NCBI GenBank assembly: GCA_001999425.1
Contig: MLHP01000016.1
Span: 1-64,000, forward strand
DNA: 64,000 nucleotides
DNA from: Rodentibacter genomosp. 2
Lineage (GTDB): Bacteria; Pseudomonadota; Gammaproteobacteria; Enterobacterales; Pasteurellaceae
Reading direction: 5' to 3'
Position numbers and translations under genes: made by a program. Position 1 is the stretch's first letter. The number at the start of each line of letters is the position of its first letter. The notes under the pieces were generated by a model. It saw only the letters and a list, made by a program, of their open reading frames with translations. It was not told the origin of the DNA and made no database searches. Positions 9,647 to 19,976 of the stretch are shown piece by piece.

Positions 9647-10312
9647 ATGTTTGCTGATTTTCTTTCTTTAATGTTTACGGCAGCCCTAATGACATTAGGG
9701 CTTGCTGTATGCTCCTTGGTTGTCGGTTTGCTGTTTAGCGTGATATTTGCTTTATTGGAAGCAAATCGGTTTGTGGGTAAACCTATGGCAATTTTTGTGG
9801 CATTGCTACGGGGATTACCAGAAATTCTTGTTGTTTTGCTCGTGTATTTTGGTTCAACTGAACTTGTAGAAATACTGACCGGCGAATACATTGAATTTAG
9901 TACATTCGGGTGTGGTGTTTTTGCCTTATCACTTATTTTTGCTGCTTATGCCTCGCAAACTTTACGCGGCGCAATTCAAGCTATCCCAAAAGGACAATGG
10001 GAATCAGGCGCTGCGTTGGGATTAAGTAAAGCCTATACGTTTATACACATTGTCGTGCCGCAGATTTGGCGTCATGCTTTGCCGGGGTTGAGTAATCAAT
10101 GGTTAGTGTTGTTAAAAGATACGGCATTAATTTCACTTATTGGCGGAGATGATTTAATGCGCCAAGCGCAATTAATTAATACCAACACACATCAACCGTT
10201 CACTTGGTATGGCATTGCAGCATTAATTTACCTTGCTATAACATTAATCAGTCAAGTCGGTATTCGCCATTTAGAACTCCGTTTTACGCGTTTTGAAAGA
10301 GAGGTGAAATAA
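9647..10312 (+). CDS. artQ: Arginine ABC transporter permease ArtQ
   Basis: A 221-residue inner-membrane permease with several hydrophobic segments and the EAA-loop region ([20 protein letters not shown]) that docks on the ATPase. It is one of two homologous permeases of the arginine importer. It starts three bases after artI, and its stop codon shares one base with the artM start (TAATG), indicating translational coupling. Confidence 0.94.
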   Translation: MFADFLSLMFTAALMTLGLAVCSLVVGLLFSVIFALLEANRFVGKPMAIFVALLRGLPEILVVLLVYFGSTELVEILTGEYIEFSTFGCGVFALSLIFAAYASQTLRGAIQAIPKGQWESGAALGLSKAYTFIHIVVPQIWRHALPGLSNQWLVLLKDTALISLIGGDDLMRQAQLINTNTHQPFTWYGIAALIYLAITLISQVGIRHLELRFTRFEREVK

Positions 10313-10995
10313 TGTTCCAAGAATATTTATCCGTGATCGCGCAAGGGATTCCGACGAGCTTATTATTGACCTTTGTTTCGTTGCTGGTTGCTTTTTTATT
10401 AGCCTTAATTCTGACAGTGTTGCTTGCTATGGGAAATAGCTGGGTAAAAAGAGCGGTCAATTTTTACCTTGTTTTATTTACCGGCACACCGTTACTTGTG
10501 CAGTTTTTCCTAATTTATGCCGGTCCTGGTCAATTTGAATGGATTGTGAATAGCCCGCTTTGGCATCTTTTATCAAATGCATGGTTCTGTGCGGCATTGG
10601 CATTGGCATTAAACAGTGCTGCCTATTCAACCCAATTATTTTATGGTGCGGTGAAAGCGATCCCAAAAGGACAATGGGAAGGCTGTGCCGCGCTGGGTTT
10701 AAGCCGCTTACAAACATTAAAAATTTTGATCCCTTACGCATTAAAACGGGCGTTGCCGTCTTATAGTAATGAAATTATTTTGGTATTTAAAGGAACGGCA
10801 TTGGCATCAACAATTACGATTATGGATATTATGGGCTATGCCCGCCAACTTTACGGCACTGAATATGACGCGCTGACAATTTATGGCATTGCCGGCGGTA
10901 TCTATTTGATTATTACAGGGATTGCTACGCTGTTATTACGTAAGTTGGAAAATAAAGTACTTGCTTTTGAGCATTTAGATGTGAAAAAGGCGTAA
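10312..10995 (+). CDS. artM: Arginine ABC transporter permease ArtM
   Basis: The 227-residue second permease of the arginine importer, homologous to ArtQ, with the EAA loop [19 protein letters not shown] and multiple membrane segments. It overlaps artQ by one base. The gene carries a variant uptake signal AAGAGCGGT at 10449-10457, and an exact uptake signal overlaps its stop. It is the last gene of the operon. Confidence 0.94.
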   Translation: MFQEYLSVIAQGIPTSLLLTFVSLLVAFLLALILTVLLAMGNSWVKRAVNFYLVLFTGTPLLVQFFLIYAGPGQFEWIVNSPLWHLLSNAWFCAALALALNSAAYSTQLFYGAVKAIPKGQWEGCAALGLSRLQTLKILIPYALKRALPSYSNEIILVFKGTALASTITIMDIMGYARQLYGTEYDALTIYGIAGGIYLIITGIATLLLRKLENKVLAFEHLDVKKA

Positions 10996-11023
10996 AGTGC
11001 GGTCAATATTTTAAGAGAATGAG

Positions 11024-11049
11024 TGGGTTGCGTTGCAACCCATTTTTTT
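11024..11049 (+). terminator. Terminator after artM
   Basis: Eight-base-pair stem TGGGTTGC (11024-11031) with GCAACCCA (11035-11042), loop GTT, followed by seven T residues. Strong Rho-independent terminator at the end of artPIQM, facing a convergent small gene. Confidence 0.9.
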
Positions 11050-11053
11050 ATGA

Positions 11054-11281
11054 TTAAGTAACGAGGCTTGCAATGATAATAAACAAGGCAAAGATGCAAA
11101 ACCAAATTAAGTGCAATTTTGTGCTTTTTCGGTTAATTTCCGCATTTTGCAAGCGTCTTTCTTCTAGCTTTTGTTTATAGATGACGAGATCTTCTTGTTT
11201 AAAAGAAAAGCCACAGTGTGGACAGTTTGTGGCGTGTTCGCTGATTTTTTGGCGACATTCCGGACAGCGGATAAGAGCCAT
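11054..11281 (-). CDS. Small zinc-ribbon membrane protein
   Basis: This 75-residue protein has an N-terminal zinc ribbon (CPEC at residues 6-9, CPHC at 20-23), a charged middle part (KQKLEERRLQNAE), and one C-terminal transmembrane segment (about residues 55-74). It resembles the widespread small zinc-ribbon proteins of unknown role. The ribbon is probably cytoplasmic with the tail in the inner membrane. The stop codon lies only a few bases from the art terminator, so the two transcripts converge. The reading frame is believable because of the paired Cys motifs; no function is inferred. Confidence 0.8.
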   Translation of the reverse strand: MALIRCPECRQKISEHATNCPHCGFSFKQEDLVIYKQKLEERRLQNAEINRKSTKLHLIWFCIFALFIIIASLVT

Positions 11282-11608
11282 TTCTATTCCTTATTAAATT
11301 AAACGATAGATTTTGATTTCGTACTTTGTTAGTTAGATTACTAAATACTGAATTAATAAAATAGCAATTCGCACCGTAGTCTATCAGTGAACGGTAAAAT
11401 TACTAAACAGGATACTCTACTGTACTTATTGATGAATTACACCGTATTTTTTACTGTGTTTAAGATTTGAATGTTAAATGTGATATTCATCACAAAATTA
11501 TGAGGTTTTTGTAAATTAAATTTTTTGTTTATTGAAATTTATCATAAAATACGGTCGCTTATTCAGAGCGTGATTTCAGTAACATAGTGATTATTTTGAG
11601 GTGCTTTT
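11282..11608 (+). promoter_or_regulatory. cstA upstream region with CRP site
   Basis: This 327-base gap has no gene. It holds a perfect CRP core, TGTGA-TATTCA-TCACA, at 11479-11494. A weak promoter may follow (TTTTTG 11522-11527, 17-bp gap, TAAAAT 11545-11550), which puts the CRP centre about 70 bases before the expected start, a class I position. A GAGGTG ribosome site precedes the ATG at 11609. The rest (11283-11470) is AT-rich and shows nothing recognisable apart from the likely promoter of the divergent zinc-ribbon gene. Confidence 0.75.
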
Positions 11609-13204
11609 ATGTTGTGGTTTTTCTTCTGTATAGCCATTTTGATTCTTGGCTATTTTATTTACGGAAAAATTATTGAAAAAATTTTTGTCATTAATCCTAA
11701 ACGTCAAACTCCAGCTTATCAAATCAATGATGGTGTGGATTATATGCCAATGTCTAAAACCAAAATTTGGTTAATTCAATTATTAAATATTGCGGGTACC
11801 GGGCCAATTTTTGGACCTATTCTCGGGGCGCTATACGGACCGGTTGCCATGCTTTGGATTGTTATTGGATGTATCTTTGCCGGGGCGGTACATGACTATT
11901 TTTGCGGTATGTTAAGTATTCGTCATGGTGGTGCGACAATGCCTTATTTGGCTGGTAAGTTTTTAGGTCGTCCTGTAAAAGTATTTATCAATCTTCTTGC
12001 ATTAGTGTTGTTATTATTGGTTGGTGTGGTATTTGTTGCAAGCCCGGCTCAATTAATGGGGACGATTACTATGGATATCTTCGGTGCTTCTCAAGGTGCA
12101 TTGCAATTAGGTGATGCCGAAGCTGTTCATCAGGCGGTGGAAAGCGGAGGTCTTAAAGTATGGGGCATGGATAAAGCTACAATTGTTGCACTATGGACGA
12201 TGATTATTTTCGCTTATTATATTCTTGCTACTTTATTACCTATCGATAAAATTATTGGTCGAATTTATCCGCTCTTTGGTGCCTTATTGCTCTTTATGTC
12301 TGTAGGAATGGTATATGGCTTGGTGTCGGCACACTTCAGTGCGGTAGATCCAATTGAATTTTTCCGCACTGTTAATGCAGATGGACAAGGATTAACATGG
12401 GAGAAATTCACACAAAACTTCCAAGTAAAAGGTGATGTTCCAATTTGGCCACTGTTATTCTTAACGATTTCTTGTGGTGCATTGTCAGGTTTTCATGCAA
12501 CACAAACGCCACTAATGGCACGTTGTGCAGAGAATGAGAGTGAAGGTCGCTTCATTTTCTATGGCGCAATGATTACCGAAGGAATTATTGCATTAGTATG
12601 GTGTATGGTGGGGCTTGCATTCTATGAAAACCCACAAGCATTACAAGATGCAATTTCAGCCGGTTCTCCGTCTAAAGTAGTGTATGACAGTTCATTACAC
12701 TTCCTAGGATTCATTGGGGGCATTTTTGCTGTGCTAGGTGTTGTAGTGCTTCCGATTACATCAGGTGATACGGCATTCCGTGCTGCACGTTTGCAATTAG
12801 CGGAAATCTTCAATATTGATCAACGTTCTCTTTCCAAACGTTTAGTGATTGCGATTCCATTGTTCGTATTAGGGTATTACGTTTCAACGATCGACTTTAG
12901 TATCTTATGGCGTTATTTCACTTGGGCAAACCAAATGACTGCAATGGTGATGTTATGGACCGCAGCTGCGTATTTATATCGATATCATAAATTCCACTGG
13001 GTTGCTTCTATCCCTGCTTGGTTTATCACTACCGTATGTTCTACTTACTTGTATTACAATAAAATCGGTTTCAGCTTAGATTATCAATTATCGGTATACT
13101 TAGGCTTTGCAACAACGATTTTATGTATTGTTTTATTCTTCGTCCTATTAAAACCATTAGGTGAGCGTGATGAAGAAGCCTATGTAAATACGACAAACGT
13201 ATAA
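11609..13204 (+). CDS. cstA: CstA-family carbon starvation/pyruvate transporter (short form)
   Basis: A 531-residue polytopic membrane protein with the CstA signature regions: YQINDGVDYMP near residue 40, HHFxS-like AGTGPIFGPILGALYGP near 63-80, HDYFCGMLSIRHGG near 96-110, and FHATQTPLMARC near 298. Characterised relatives (E. coli CstA and BtsT, about 700 residues) take up peptides and/or pyruvate. This copy lacks roughly 170 residues relative to those, as other short homologues do. The CRP site upstream fits induction under carbon limitation. Family secure; substrate uncertain (pyruvate most likely). Confidence 0.88.
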   Translation: MLWFFFCIAILILGYFIYGKIIEKIFVINPKRQTPAYQINDGVDYMPMSKTKIWLIQLLNIAGTGPIFGPILGALYGPVAMLWIVIGCIFAGAVHDYFCGMLSIRHGGATMPYLAGKFLGRPVKVFINLLALVLLLLVGVVFVASPAQLMGTITMDIFGASQGALQLGDAEAVHQAVESGGLKVWGMDKATIVALWTMIIFAYYILATLLPIDKIIGRIYPLFGALLLFMSVGMVYGLVSAHFSAVDPIEFFRTVNADGQGLTWEKFTQNFQVKGDVPIWPLLFLTISCGALSGFHATQTPLMARCAENESEGRFIFYGAMITEGIIALVWCMVGLAFYENPQALQDAISAGSPSKVVYDSSLHFLGFIGGIFAVLGVVVLPITSGDTAFRAARLQLAEIFNIDQRSLSKRLVIAIPLFVLGYYVSTIDFSILWRYFTWANQMTAMVMLWTAAAYLYRYHKFHWVASIPAWFITTVCSTYLYYNKIGFSLDYQLSVYLGFATTILCIVLFFVLLKPLGERDEEAYVNTTNV

Positions 13205-13225
13205 TTTTCAACGCTTTGTAAAATC

Positions 13226-13258
13226 AAACCGTTCAAGTGAATGCTTGAGCGGTTTTTT
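13226..13258 (+). terminator. Terminator after cstA
   Basis: Twelve-base-pair stem AAACCGTTCAAG (13226-13237) with CTTGAGCGGTTT (13244-13255), including one G-T wobble and a 6-base loop, running into TTTTTT. Clear Rho-independent terminator. Confidence 0.88.
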
Positions 13259-13286
13259 CTTATCTGAAATTTATCGCATTTATATA

Positions 13287-13360
13287 TTGGAATCGCTTGC
13301 AAGTTTGCTTTATAACCGATAGACTTGGCAGTTAAGTGGTGAAAAGTGGTTTTTTGTGGC
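13287..13360 (+). promoter_or_regulatory. mraZ promoter with three MraZ boxes
   Basis: GTGG occurs at 13336, 13346 and 13356, exactly 10 bp apart (GTGGT-N5-GTGGT-N5-GTGGC). MraZ is known to bind direct repeats with 10-bp periodicity in front of its own gene and to repress the dcw cluster. Candidate promoters just upstream are TTGGAA (13287-13292) with TATAAC (13311-13316), or TTGCAA (13297-13302) with TAGACT (13320-13325). The boxes lie at or just after the transcription start. Confidence 0.75.
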
Positions 13361-13399
13361 GGTTTTTACCAGAATTTTAATCTTAAAGGATCAGAATCA

Positions 13400-13858
13400 A
13401 TGTTTCGTGGTGCAGCAGCGGTAAATTTAGATTCAAAGGGAAGAATTGCGATCCCGACCCGCTATCGCGCAGAAATCATTGAAAAAAATCAAGGGCAAAT
13501 GGTTTGTACAGTAGATATTCGTCAGCCTTGTCTATTGCTTTATCCTTTAGATGAATGGGAAAAAATTGAGCAGAAACTACTTTCATTATCTAATTTTGAC
13601 CCTAACCAACGCCGTTTACAGCGGGTAATGCTTGGTTATGCTACCGAATGTGAAATGGATGCTCAGGGGCGTATTTTACTGAGTGGACCATTACGTCAAC
13701 ATGCAAAATTAGAAAAAGGTTTAATGTTGGTAGGGCAATTAAACAAATTTGAAATTTGGAGCGATACAGAGTGGATCGCACAAATTGATGAAGACATTGC
13801 TGTGGCAGGAACTGCCGAATTTGCAATGGATACGAATTTAAATATGCTGTCGTTCTAA
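13400..13858 (+). CDS. mraZ: Transcriptional regulator MraZ
   Basis: MraZ is an AbrB-like DNA-binding protein with two tandem SpoVT/AbrB half-domains that forms ring-shaped oligomers and controls the division and cell wall cluster it heads. The 152-residue product has both half-domains: [23 protein letters not shown] at the N-terminus and [20 protein letters not shown] near residue 90. An AAAGGA ribosome site lies at 13385-13390. The open frame to 13346 is ignored because ATG 13400 gives the family start and length. Predicted operator boxes lie 40-64 bases upstream. A strong hairpin with a T run follows the gene. Confidence 0.96.
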   Translation: MFRGAAAVNLDSKGRIAIPTRYRAEIIEKNQGQMVCTVDIRQPCLLLYPLDEWEKIEQKLLSLSNFDPNQRRLQRVMLGYATECEMDAQGRILLSGPLRQHAKLEKGLMLVGQLNKFEIWSDTEWIAQIDEDIAVAGTAEFAMDTNLNMLSF

Positions 13859-13889
13859 TTAACTTAGAAAAAGAACAGCAGCACTAGCG

Positions 13890-13924
13890 AGATAAGCGGT
13901 GCTTGCACCGCATTATCTTTTTTC
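13890..13924 (+). terminator. Terminator/attenuator hairpin between mraZ and rsmH
   Basis: AGATAA-GCGGTGC (13890-13902) pairs with GCACCGC-A-TTATCT (13905-13918), a 13-bp stem with one bulged A, directly followed by T residues to 13923. It has the form of an intrinsic terminator inside the dcw cluster. Upstream GCAC (13881-13884) could instead pair with GTGC (13899-13902), a possible competing fold. The rsmH start follows only 27 bases later, leaving no room for a new promoter after the hairpin. Confidence 0.72.
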
Positions 13925-13950
13925 AAACTTATTTATTAACGCTTACGAAT

Positions 13951-14913
13951 ATGCAAAATTCCTTTTCTTCAACTGAACATATTACGGTTTTACTCCATGA
14001 AGCAGTGGATGGTTTGGCATTGAAAGAAAATGGAATTTATATTGATGGCACTTTTGGACGGGGAGGTCACTCTCGTTTAATTCTTTCAAAACTCTCTCAA
14101 AACGGTCGTTTAATTGGTATTGATCGAGATCCTTATGCCATCGCTGAAGCGAAGAAGATTCAAGATCAACGTTTTCAGATTGAACATAATAGCTTTTCTC
14201 TACTTCCTGAAATTTGTGAAAAATTAGGTTTGGTTGGCAGGGTTGATGGTATTTTGCTTGATCTCGGCGTGTCGTCTCCGCAGTTGGATGAGGCAGAACG
14301 TGGTTTCAGTTTTATGAAAGACGGCCCACTCGATATGCGTATGAATACAAAACAAGGTTTGTCTGCAGCAGAATGGTTAAAACAGGTTTCTGTAGAGGAT
14401 TTAACTTGGGTATTGAAAACCTTCGGTGAAGAACGATTTGCGAAACGTATTGCGACAGCAATTGTTGAGTACAACAAAAGTGCGGTCAAAAATGGCGAAA
14501 AAGGTTTATCACGAACACTACAGCTTGCTGAACTTATTTCCCAGGTAGTACCTTTTAAGGACAAGAACAAACATCCGGCAACCCGTAGTTTTCAAGCAAT
14601 TCGAATTTTCATTAATTCTGAACTGGATGAATTGGAAAGCGTATTACATTCTGCATTAGAGATGTTGGCAGTCGGAGGGCGTTTATCGATTATTAGTTTC
14701 CATTCTTTAGAAGATAGAATGGTTAAGCACTTTATCAAAAAACAAAGTAAAGGAGAGCCGATTCCAAAAGGGTTGCCATTACGTGAAGATCAAATTCAAC
14801 GCCACCAAAAATTAAAAGCTATTGGTAAAGCAATTCAGCCGTCAGAAGCAGAAATTCAGGTAAATCCACGTTCAAGAAGCGCAATGTTACGCATTGCTGA
14901 AAAAATCGGTTAG
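13951..14913 (+). CDS. rsmH: 16S rRNA (cytosine1402-N4)-methyltransferase RsmH
   Basis: RsmH (MraW) methylates N4 of C1402 in the 30S decoding centre. The 320-residue protein has the SAM-binding motif [11 protein letters not shown] near residue 34, the [11 protein letters not shown] loop, the [13 protein letters not shown] segment, and the C-terminal ISFHSLEDR and [10 protein letters not shown] motifs. ATG 13951 is chosen because [19 protein letters not shown] matches family N-termini; the ribosome site is weak. It carries an internal uptake signal at 14478. ftsL starts 8 bases after its stop. Confidence 0.96.
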   Translation: MQNSFSSTEHITVLLHEAVDGLALKENGIYIDGTFGRGGHSRLILSKLSQNGRLIGIDRDPYAIAEAKKIQDQRFQIEHNSFSLLPEICEKLGLVGRVDGILLDLGVSSPQLDEAERGFSFMKDGPLDMRMNTKQGLSAAEWLKQVSVEDLTWVLKTFGEERFAKRIATAIVEYNKSAVKNGEKGLSRTLQLAELISQVVPFKDKNKHPATRSFQAIRIFINSELDELESVLHSALEMLAVGGRLSIISFHSLEDRMVKHFIKKQSKGEPIPKGLPLREDQIQRHQKLKAIGKAIQPSEAEIQVNPRSRSAMLRIAEKIG

Positions 14914-14921
14914 GGTAAAAA

Positions 14922-15242
14922 ATGTTAGAAAATAATGAACGTTATCCTTTACAGAATCTTTTAGTAGAGGATTTATTTTCAGCAAATAAATTGGTTTCAT
15001 TATTATTGTTATTAATTTTGATTTCTGCTATGGCAACAATTTGGTTAACGCACCAAACGCGTGGGCTAATCTCTGAAAATGGTCAGCTGGTTTTGCAACA
15101 TCAAGCATTACAAGATGAATATCGCAATTTGCAGTTGCAAGAAGCCACCGAGGGCGATAACACAAGAGTGGAATTTATTGCGATTGGTACGTTAAAAATG
15201 AAAAGAATCAATAGCGACCAAGAAGTTGTTATTTTGGAATAA
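14922..15242 (+). CDS. ftsL: Cell division protein FtsL
   Basis: A 106-residue bitopic protein: short cytoplasmic N-terminus, one membrane span (about residues 26-45, [19 protein letters not shown]), then a periplasmic coiled coil (residues 50-90) rich in Gln, Leu and Glu. FtsL forms the FtsQLB complex and helps activate FtsWI. Sequence conservation is always low, so the call rests on topology, length and position between rsmH and ftsI. Confidence 0.93.
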   Translation: MLENNERYPLQNLLVEDLFSANKLVSLLLLLILISAMATIWLTHQTRGLISENGQLVLQHQALQDEYRNLQLQEATEGDNTRVEFIAIGTLKMKRINSDQEVVILE

Positions 15243-15264
15243 AAAATAAGTCAGGGTTGAGCAA

Positions 15265-17106
15265 ATGGTTAGATTTAATTCATCAAAAAAATCAAATAAA
15301 TCTAAGAAAACAATTAGAAAACTCTCCGTGTCCACAACAACGGCGATTAAACCCAATAAGCCAAAAATGGTGTTTGAGAGATGTTTTATACGCTGGCGTT
15401 ATTTAATTGCCACAGGGCTTATTTTCTTCGGATTAGGCGCCTTAGTTGCTCGGGCTGCCTATGTTCAAGCGATCAATTCGGATATTCTTTCCGGTGAAGC
15501 GGATAAACGCTCTTTGCGTAAAGATGAAATTCTTTCGGTTCGCGGTTCAATTTTGGATCGTAATGGTCAGTTATTATCTGTAAGTGTGCCAATGAGTGCG
15601 GTAATCGCAGAACCTAAACGCATTCTTAAAGAAGGCTCGCTTGATGACAAAGAGAGAATCAAAGCTCTTGCGGATGTATTAGGTTTAAGCTATAACGAAC
15701 TGGTCAAAAAAATTGAGAAAAATCCAAAATCAGGTTTTTTATATTTAGCACGTCAGGTTGAAGTAGGAAAGGCACAATATGTCAAAGAACTGAAAATTAA
15801 AGGAATTAGCCTAGAAAGCGAGCCACGTCGTTTCTATCCGCGGGTAGAAGAAACCGCACATTTAATCGGCTATACTGATATTGACGGTAATGGTATTGAA
15901 GGGATTGAGAAAAGTTTTAATACAATGCTGGTGGGCAAAGACGGTTCCCGTTTAGTACGAAAAGATAAACGAGGAAACGTGGTTGAACATATTGCCGACC
16001 AGAAAAAATACGATGCACAAGATGTGACACTCAGCATTGATGAAAAATTACAATCTATGGTATATCGTGAAATCAAAAAAGCGGTAACGGAAAACAAGGC
16101 GGAATCTGGTACTGCAGTACTTGTTGATGTGCGTACCGGTGAGGTGCTTGCAATGGCTAACGCACCTTCTTATAACCCGAATAATCGTGTCGGCGTGAAA
16201 GCTGAACTCATGCGAAACCGTGCAATTACCGATGTTTTCGAACCCGGTTCAACAGTAAAACCTTTTGTTGTTTTGACCGCACTTCAGCGTGGTGCGGCAC
16301 AACGCAATGAAGTGATCAATACAGGGTCTTTTACCGTGAGTGGGAAAGAAATTGTGGATGTGGCACCTCGTCCTCAACAAACTTTAGATGAAATTTTAAT
16401 TAATTCTAGTAACCGTGGGGTCAGCCGTCTTGCATTACGCATGCCGCCAAGTGCATTGATGGATACCTATCAGGCGGCAGGGCTAGGTAAAGCTACCGAT
16501 TTAGGTTTGGTTGGTGAACAAGCCGGTGTGTTAAATGCAAATCGCAAACGTTGGGCAGATATTGATCGGGCAACGGTAGCTTATGGCTATGGTATCACCG
16601 CAACACCGCTACAAATGGCACGTGCTTATGCGACTTTAGGAAGTTTTGGCATTTATCGCCCGCTTTCCATTACTAAAGTGGATCCTCCAGTGATTGGTCA
16701 GCGTGTTTTTTCTGAGAAAACCACAAAAGAAATTGTGAATATGTTAGAAAAAGTAGCGATTAAAAATAAGCGTGCGATGGTTGAGGGCTATCGGGTTGGG
16801 GTGAAAACCGGTACTGCGCGTAAAATTGAAAATGGACGTTATGTGAATAAATACGTGGCATTTACGGCTGGGATTGCGCCAATTAGTGATCCGCGTTATG
16901 CACTTATTATTTTGATTAATGATCCAAAAGCCGGTCAATATTATGGTGGTGCGGTATCCGCGCCTGTGTTCTCCAGCATTATGGGATATGCTTTGCGTAC
17001 CAATGGTATTGCACCTGATGTCGAGCCACTAGATAAAACGGCAAAACGCACGGTTCGTCTTACTTCACGTAAAACAGAACAAAATAATGTGAAACAGGCA
17101 AATTAA
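15265..17106 (+). CDS. ftsI: Peptidoglycan transpeptidase FtsI (PBP3)
   Basis: FtsI is the septal transpeptidase that cross-links peptidoglycan with FtsW. The 613-residue protein has a basic N-terminus, one membrane anchor (about 46-66), a pedestal domain, and a penicillin-binding domain with S329-T-V-K, S381-S-N and K514-T-G. The residues equivalent to H. influenzae R517 and N526 are Arg519 and Asn528, the beta-lactam-susceptible forms. The position equivalent to M377 is Ile379. Uptake signal at 16276. murE begins 9 bases after the stop. Confidence 0.97.
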   Translation: MVRFNSSKKSNKSKKTIRKLSVSTTTAIKPNKPKMVFERCFIRWRYLIATGLIFFGLGALVARAAYVQAINSDILSGEADKRSLRKDEILSVRGSILDRNGQLLSVSVPMSAVIAEPKRILKEGSLDDKERIKALADVLGLSYNELVKKIEKNPKSGFLYLARQVEVGKAQYVKELKIKGISLESEPRRFYPRVEETAHLIGYTDIDGNGIEGIEKSFNTMLVGKDGSRLVRKDKRGNVVEHIADQKKYDAQDVTLSIDEKLQSMVYREIKKAVTENKAESGTAVLVDVRTGEVLAMANAPSYNPNNRVGVKAELMRNRAITDVFEPGSTVKPFVVLTALQRGAAQRNEVINTGSFTVSGKEIVDVAPRPQQTLDEILINSSNRGVSRLALRMPPSALMDTYQAAGLGKATDLGLVGEQAGVLNANRKRWADIDRATVAYGYGITATPLQMARAYATLGSFGIYRPLSITKVDPPVIGQRVFSEKTTKEIVNMLEKVAIKNKRAMVEGYRVGVKTGTARKIENGRYVNKYVAFTAGIAPISDPRYALIILINDPKAGQYYGGAVSAPVFSSIMGYALRTNGIAPDVEPLDKTAKRTVRLTSRKTEQNNVKQAN

Positions 17107-17115
17107 GGAAAAACA

Positions 17116-18585
17116 ATGAAAAAACTAACCGCACTTTTTAATTTGCCTTTACTTCCTCAAGATATTGAAATTAATGAACTGGTTTTAGATAGTCGAAAAG
17201 TGAAATCCGGTGATCTGTTTGTCGCAATAAAAGGACATCAAGTTGATGCAACCTGTTTTATTGAACAGGCGATTTTAGCCGGTGCAAATGCGGTTGTCGC
17301 TGAAACTGGTTCGGTCGATATGCATTTAAGCGTAGTATATCAGCTGCAAAAACCGGTAATTTATTACTATAATTTGTCGGCAAATTTATCTGAGATTGCA
17401 GATAAATTTTATGATTCGCCGTCTAAAAAACTCACACTTGTTGGCGTTACCGGCACAAATGGGAAAACTACTGTATCTCAATTATTAGCGCAATGGGTTA
17501 GGCACTTAGGGAATAAGCCTGCTGTAATGGGGACTATTGGAAACGGGTTGTTAGGACAAATTATTGAAGCGAAAAATACCACGGGGTCACCGATCGAAAT
17601 TCAATCTTCGCTTGCGTCTTTTGTTAATGCCGGTGCGGATTTTGCAGCCATTGAGGTTTCTTCTCACGGTTTAGTTCAACATCGGGTGGAGGCATTAGAT
17701 TTTGATGTCGCAATTTTTACAAATTTAAGCCGTGACCATTTGGATTATCACGGTACGATGGAAGATTACACACAAGCGAAAAAACGTTTTTTCTTTGACT
17801 TATCTCCCGATTTGCAAATTTTAAATGCAGATGATCCGATAGGGGAGGAATGGTTAAAATCATTACCAAATAGCATTGCAGTCAGTTGTGAAGCCAATTT
17901 TCAATCAAATTCCAAACAATGGTTAAAAGCCAATTCAGTGCGTTTTACTCATGAGGGTACGATTATTGATTTTACATCCAGTTGGGGAAGAGGCACTCTG
18001 AACAGCCCATTAATTGGCGCATTTAATGTGAGTAATTTACTATTAGCTATGGCGACATTGCTTGCATTAGGCTATTCATTAGAGAGTTTAATCAATAGCG
18101 TTTCAACTTTACAAGGTGTTCGCGGCAGAATGGAAATGATTAAAGTTGAGGAAAAACCGGCTGTTATTGTAGATTATGCACATACGCCAGATGCTTTGGA
18201 AAAAGCACTTGTTGCCGCACGTGAACATTGCAATGGCAAACTATGGTGCATTTTTGGCTGTGGCGGCGATCGTGATAGAGGTAAACGTCCGTTAATGGCA
18301 AAAGTTGCCGAGCAATTTGCTGATATGGTGATTGTAACCACAGATAATCCGCGTACAGAAGAGCCTGATAAAATTGAGGCGGATATTGTTTCCGGTTTTA
18401 GTAATATGGATAACGTCGGGTTAATTTCTGATCGTGCACAAGCAATTGAATTTGCTATTCAAGGTGCGCAGAAAAATGACCTCATTTTGATTGCGGGAAA
18501 AGGCCACGAGGATTATCAAATTGTAGGGAATGAAATCTTGCATTTTTCCGATCAAAAGACGGCTGAGTTTTATTTAACCCAATAA
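17116..18585 (+). CDS. murE: UDP-MurNAc-L-Ala-D-Glu:meso-DAP ligase MurE
   Basis: Mur ligase of 489 residues that adds meso-diaminopimelate to the UDP-MurNAc dipeptide in the cytoplasm. It has the ATP loop [10 protein letters not shown] at residues 110-119, the central HDYH-type region ([14 protein letters not shown]), and a C-terminal domain with DNPR ([10 protein letters not shown]), the signature of enzymes that use meso-DAP rather than lysine. A reverse uptake signal overlaps codons 5-7. Start chosen at ATG 17116 after an AAGGAAA site. Confidence 0.97.
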   Translation: MKKLTALFNLPLLPQDIEINELVLDSRKVKSGDLFVAIKGHQVDATCFIEQAILAGANAVVAETGSVDMHLSVVYQLQKPVIYYYNLSANLSEIADKFYDSPSKKLTLVGVTGTNGKTTVSQLLAQWVRHLGNKPAVMGTIGNGLLGQIIEAKNTTGSPIEIQSSLASFVNAGADFAAIEVSSHGLVQHRVEALDFDVAIFTNLSRDHLDYHGTMEDYTQAKKRFFFDLSPDLQILNADDPIGEEWLKSLPNSIAVSCEANFQSNSKQWLKANSVRFTHEGTIIDFTSSWGRGTLNSPLIGAFNVSNLLLAMATLLALGYSLESLINSVSTLQGVRGRMEMIKVEEKPAVIVDYAHTPDALEKALVAAREHCNGKLWCIFGCGGDRDRGKRPLMAKVAEQFADMVIVTTDNPRTEEPDKIEADIVSGFSNMDNVGLISDRAQAIEFAIQGAQKNDLILIAGKGHEDYQIVGNEILHFSDQKTAEFYLTQ

Positions 18586-18602
18586 ATTTATCTAATTAAT
18601 TC

Positions 18603-19976
18603 ATGATTAATTTAACGACGCAACAACTTGCTCAAATTCTCAATGGAAAATTAATAGGGAGTGAGCAGGTTATCATTGAAAACATCAATACGGATACACG
18701 TCATCCTATTCCCAATCATTTGTTTTTTGCTCTAAAGGGTGAAACATTTGATGCCCATCAATATCTTCATCAAGCAATCGAACAAGGGGCGGTTGCTTTA
18801 GTTGTGCAACAAGCCGATCCTCATATTTCTATCCCGCAACTTGTCGTGGAAAATACGCGTTTAGCTTTAGGTCGTTTAGCCAAATGGTTGAGAGAAAAAA
18901 TTAACCCTAAAGTTGTAGCGATGACCGGATCTTCCGGAAAAACTACGGTAAAAGAAATGACGGCAAGTATTTTGCAACAAACGGCAGGAAATCCGGATGC
19001 CGTGCTTTTTACTCAGGGGAATTTCAATAATGACATTGGGGTTCCGCTCACGTTATTACGTTTGGAAGAAAAACATCGTTTTGCGGTGATTGAGCTGGGC
19101 GCAAACCATCAAGGTGAAATTGATTACACGACTGCGCTTGCTCAACCTGAGGTGGCGTTAGTCAATAATGTTGCCGCGGCACATTTAGAGGGGTTTGGAT
19201 CCTTAAAAGGTGTGGCACAAGCTAAAGGTGAGATTTATCGTGGTTTAACGGTAAATGGTGTTGCGATTATCAATGCGGAACATAATCATCTTGATCTTTG
19301 GCAAAAAGAAATTGGTGATCATTCCATTCAATATTTCAATGGTAAAGATTATTTTGCTAAAAATATTCAACCTAATGAACAAGGTTCGATTTTTACCTTA
19401 GTTTCCCCACAAGGTGAAATTGAGATCAATCTCCCATATTTAGGCGAACATAATGTAAAAAATGCCTTGGCAGCGACCGCACTTTCAATGAATATTGGGG
19501 CAACGCTGTCGGATGTTAAAAATGGGTTAGAGCAACGTTCTCAAGTGAAGGGGCGTTTATTCCCGATTCAAGTCAATAAAAATTTATTATTATTAGACGA
19601 TACCTACAATGCCAATCAAGATTCTCTTTGTGCGGCTATTGATGTGTTGAAATCCTATAAAGCCTTTCGCATTTTATGCGTGGGGGACATGAAAGAGTTA
19701 GGGGAAAATTCCCTCGAAATTCATCGTCAAGTTGGGCAATATGCAAAGACGGCTCAGCTTGATTTAGTCTGCTCTTTTGGTTGTGAAAGTGCGGTCATTT
19801 CTGAAGCGGTTTTAGGCAAACATTTTACCGATAAAGCGGAAATGGTGGATTTTTTAGTTGTTCTTATTGAGAAACAATTAAAACAAAATCGACATATCGT
19901 TGTGCTTGGCAAAGGTTCTCGCTCAATGAAAATGGAAGATGTGATTTATTCATTAAAGGATAAAATTAAATGTTAG
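18603..19976 (+). CDS. murF: UDP-MurNAc-tripeptide:D-Ala-D-Ala ligase MurF
   Basis: MurF adds D-Ala-D-Ala to the UDP-MurNAc tripeptide. The 457-residue protein has the ATP loop [13 protein letters not shown] near residue 102, [14 protein letters not shown], and the C-terminal [11 protein letters not shown] motif. No obvious Shine-Dalgarno precedes ATG 18603, so it may rely on coupling to murE 17 bases upstream. Its end overlaps the mraY start by 7 bases. It contains two uptake signals in opposite orientation (19476 and 19787). Confidence 0.96.
   Translation: MINLTTQQLAQILNGKLIGSEQVIIENINTDTRHPIPNHLFFALKGETFDAHQYLHQAIEQGAVALVVQQADPHISIPQLVVENTRLALGRLAKWLREKINPKVVAMTGSSGKTTVKEMTASILQQTAGNPDAVLFTQGNFNNDIGVPLTLLRLEEKHRFAVIELGANHQGEIDYTTALAQPEVALVNNVAAAHLEGFGSLKGVAQAKGEIYRGLTVNGVAIINAEHNHLDLWQKEIGDHSIQYFNGKDYFAKNIQPNEQGSIFTLVSPQGEIEINLPYLGEHNVKNALAATALSMNIGATLSDVKNGLEQRSQVKGRLFPIQVNKNLLLLDDTYNANQDSLCAAIDVLKSYKAFRILCVGDMKELGENSLEIHRQVGQYAKTAQLDLVCSFGCESAVISEAVLGKHFTDKAEMVDFLVVLIEKQLKQNRHIVVLGKGSRSMKMEDVIYSLKDKIKC

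Noticed and set aside
11395-11450. Possible SOS box near CTGTACTTATTG upstream of cstA
   Set aside because: The second half does not match CTGT-N8-ACAG.
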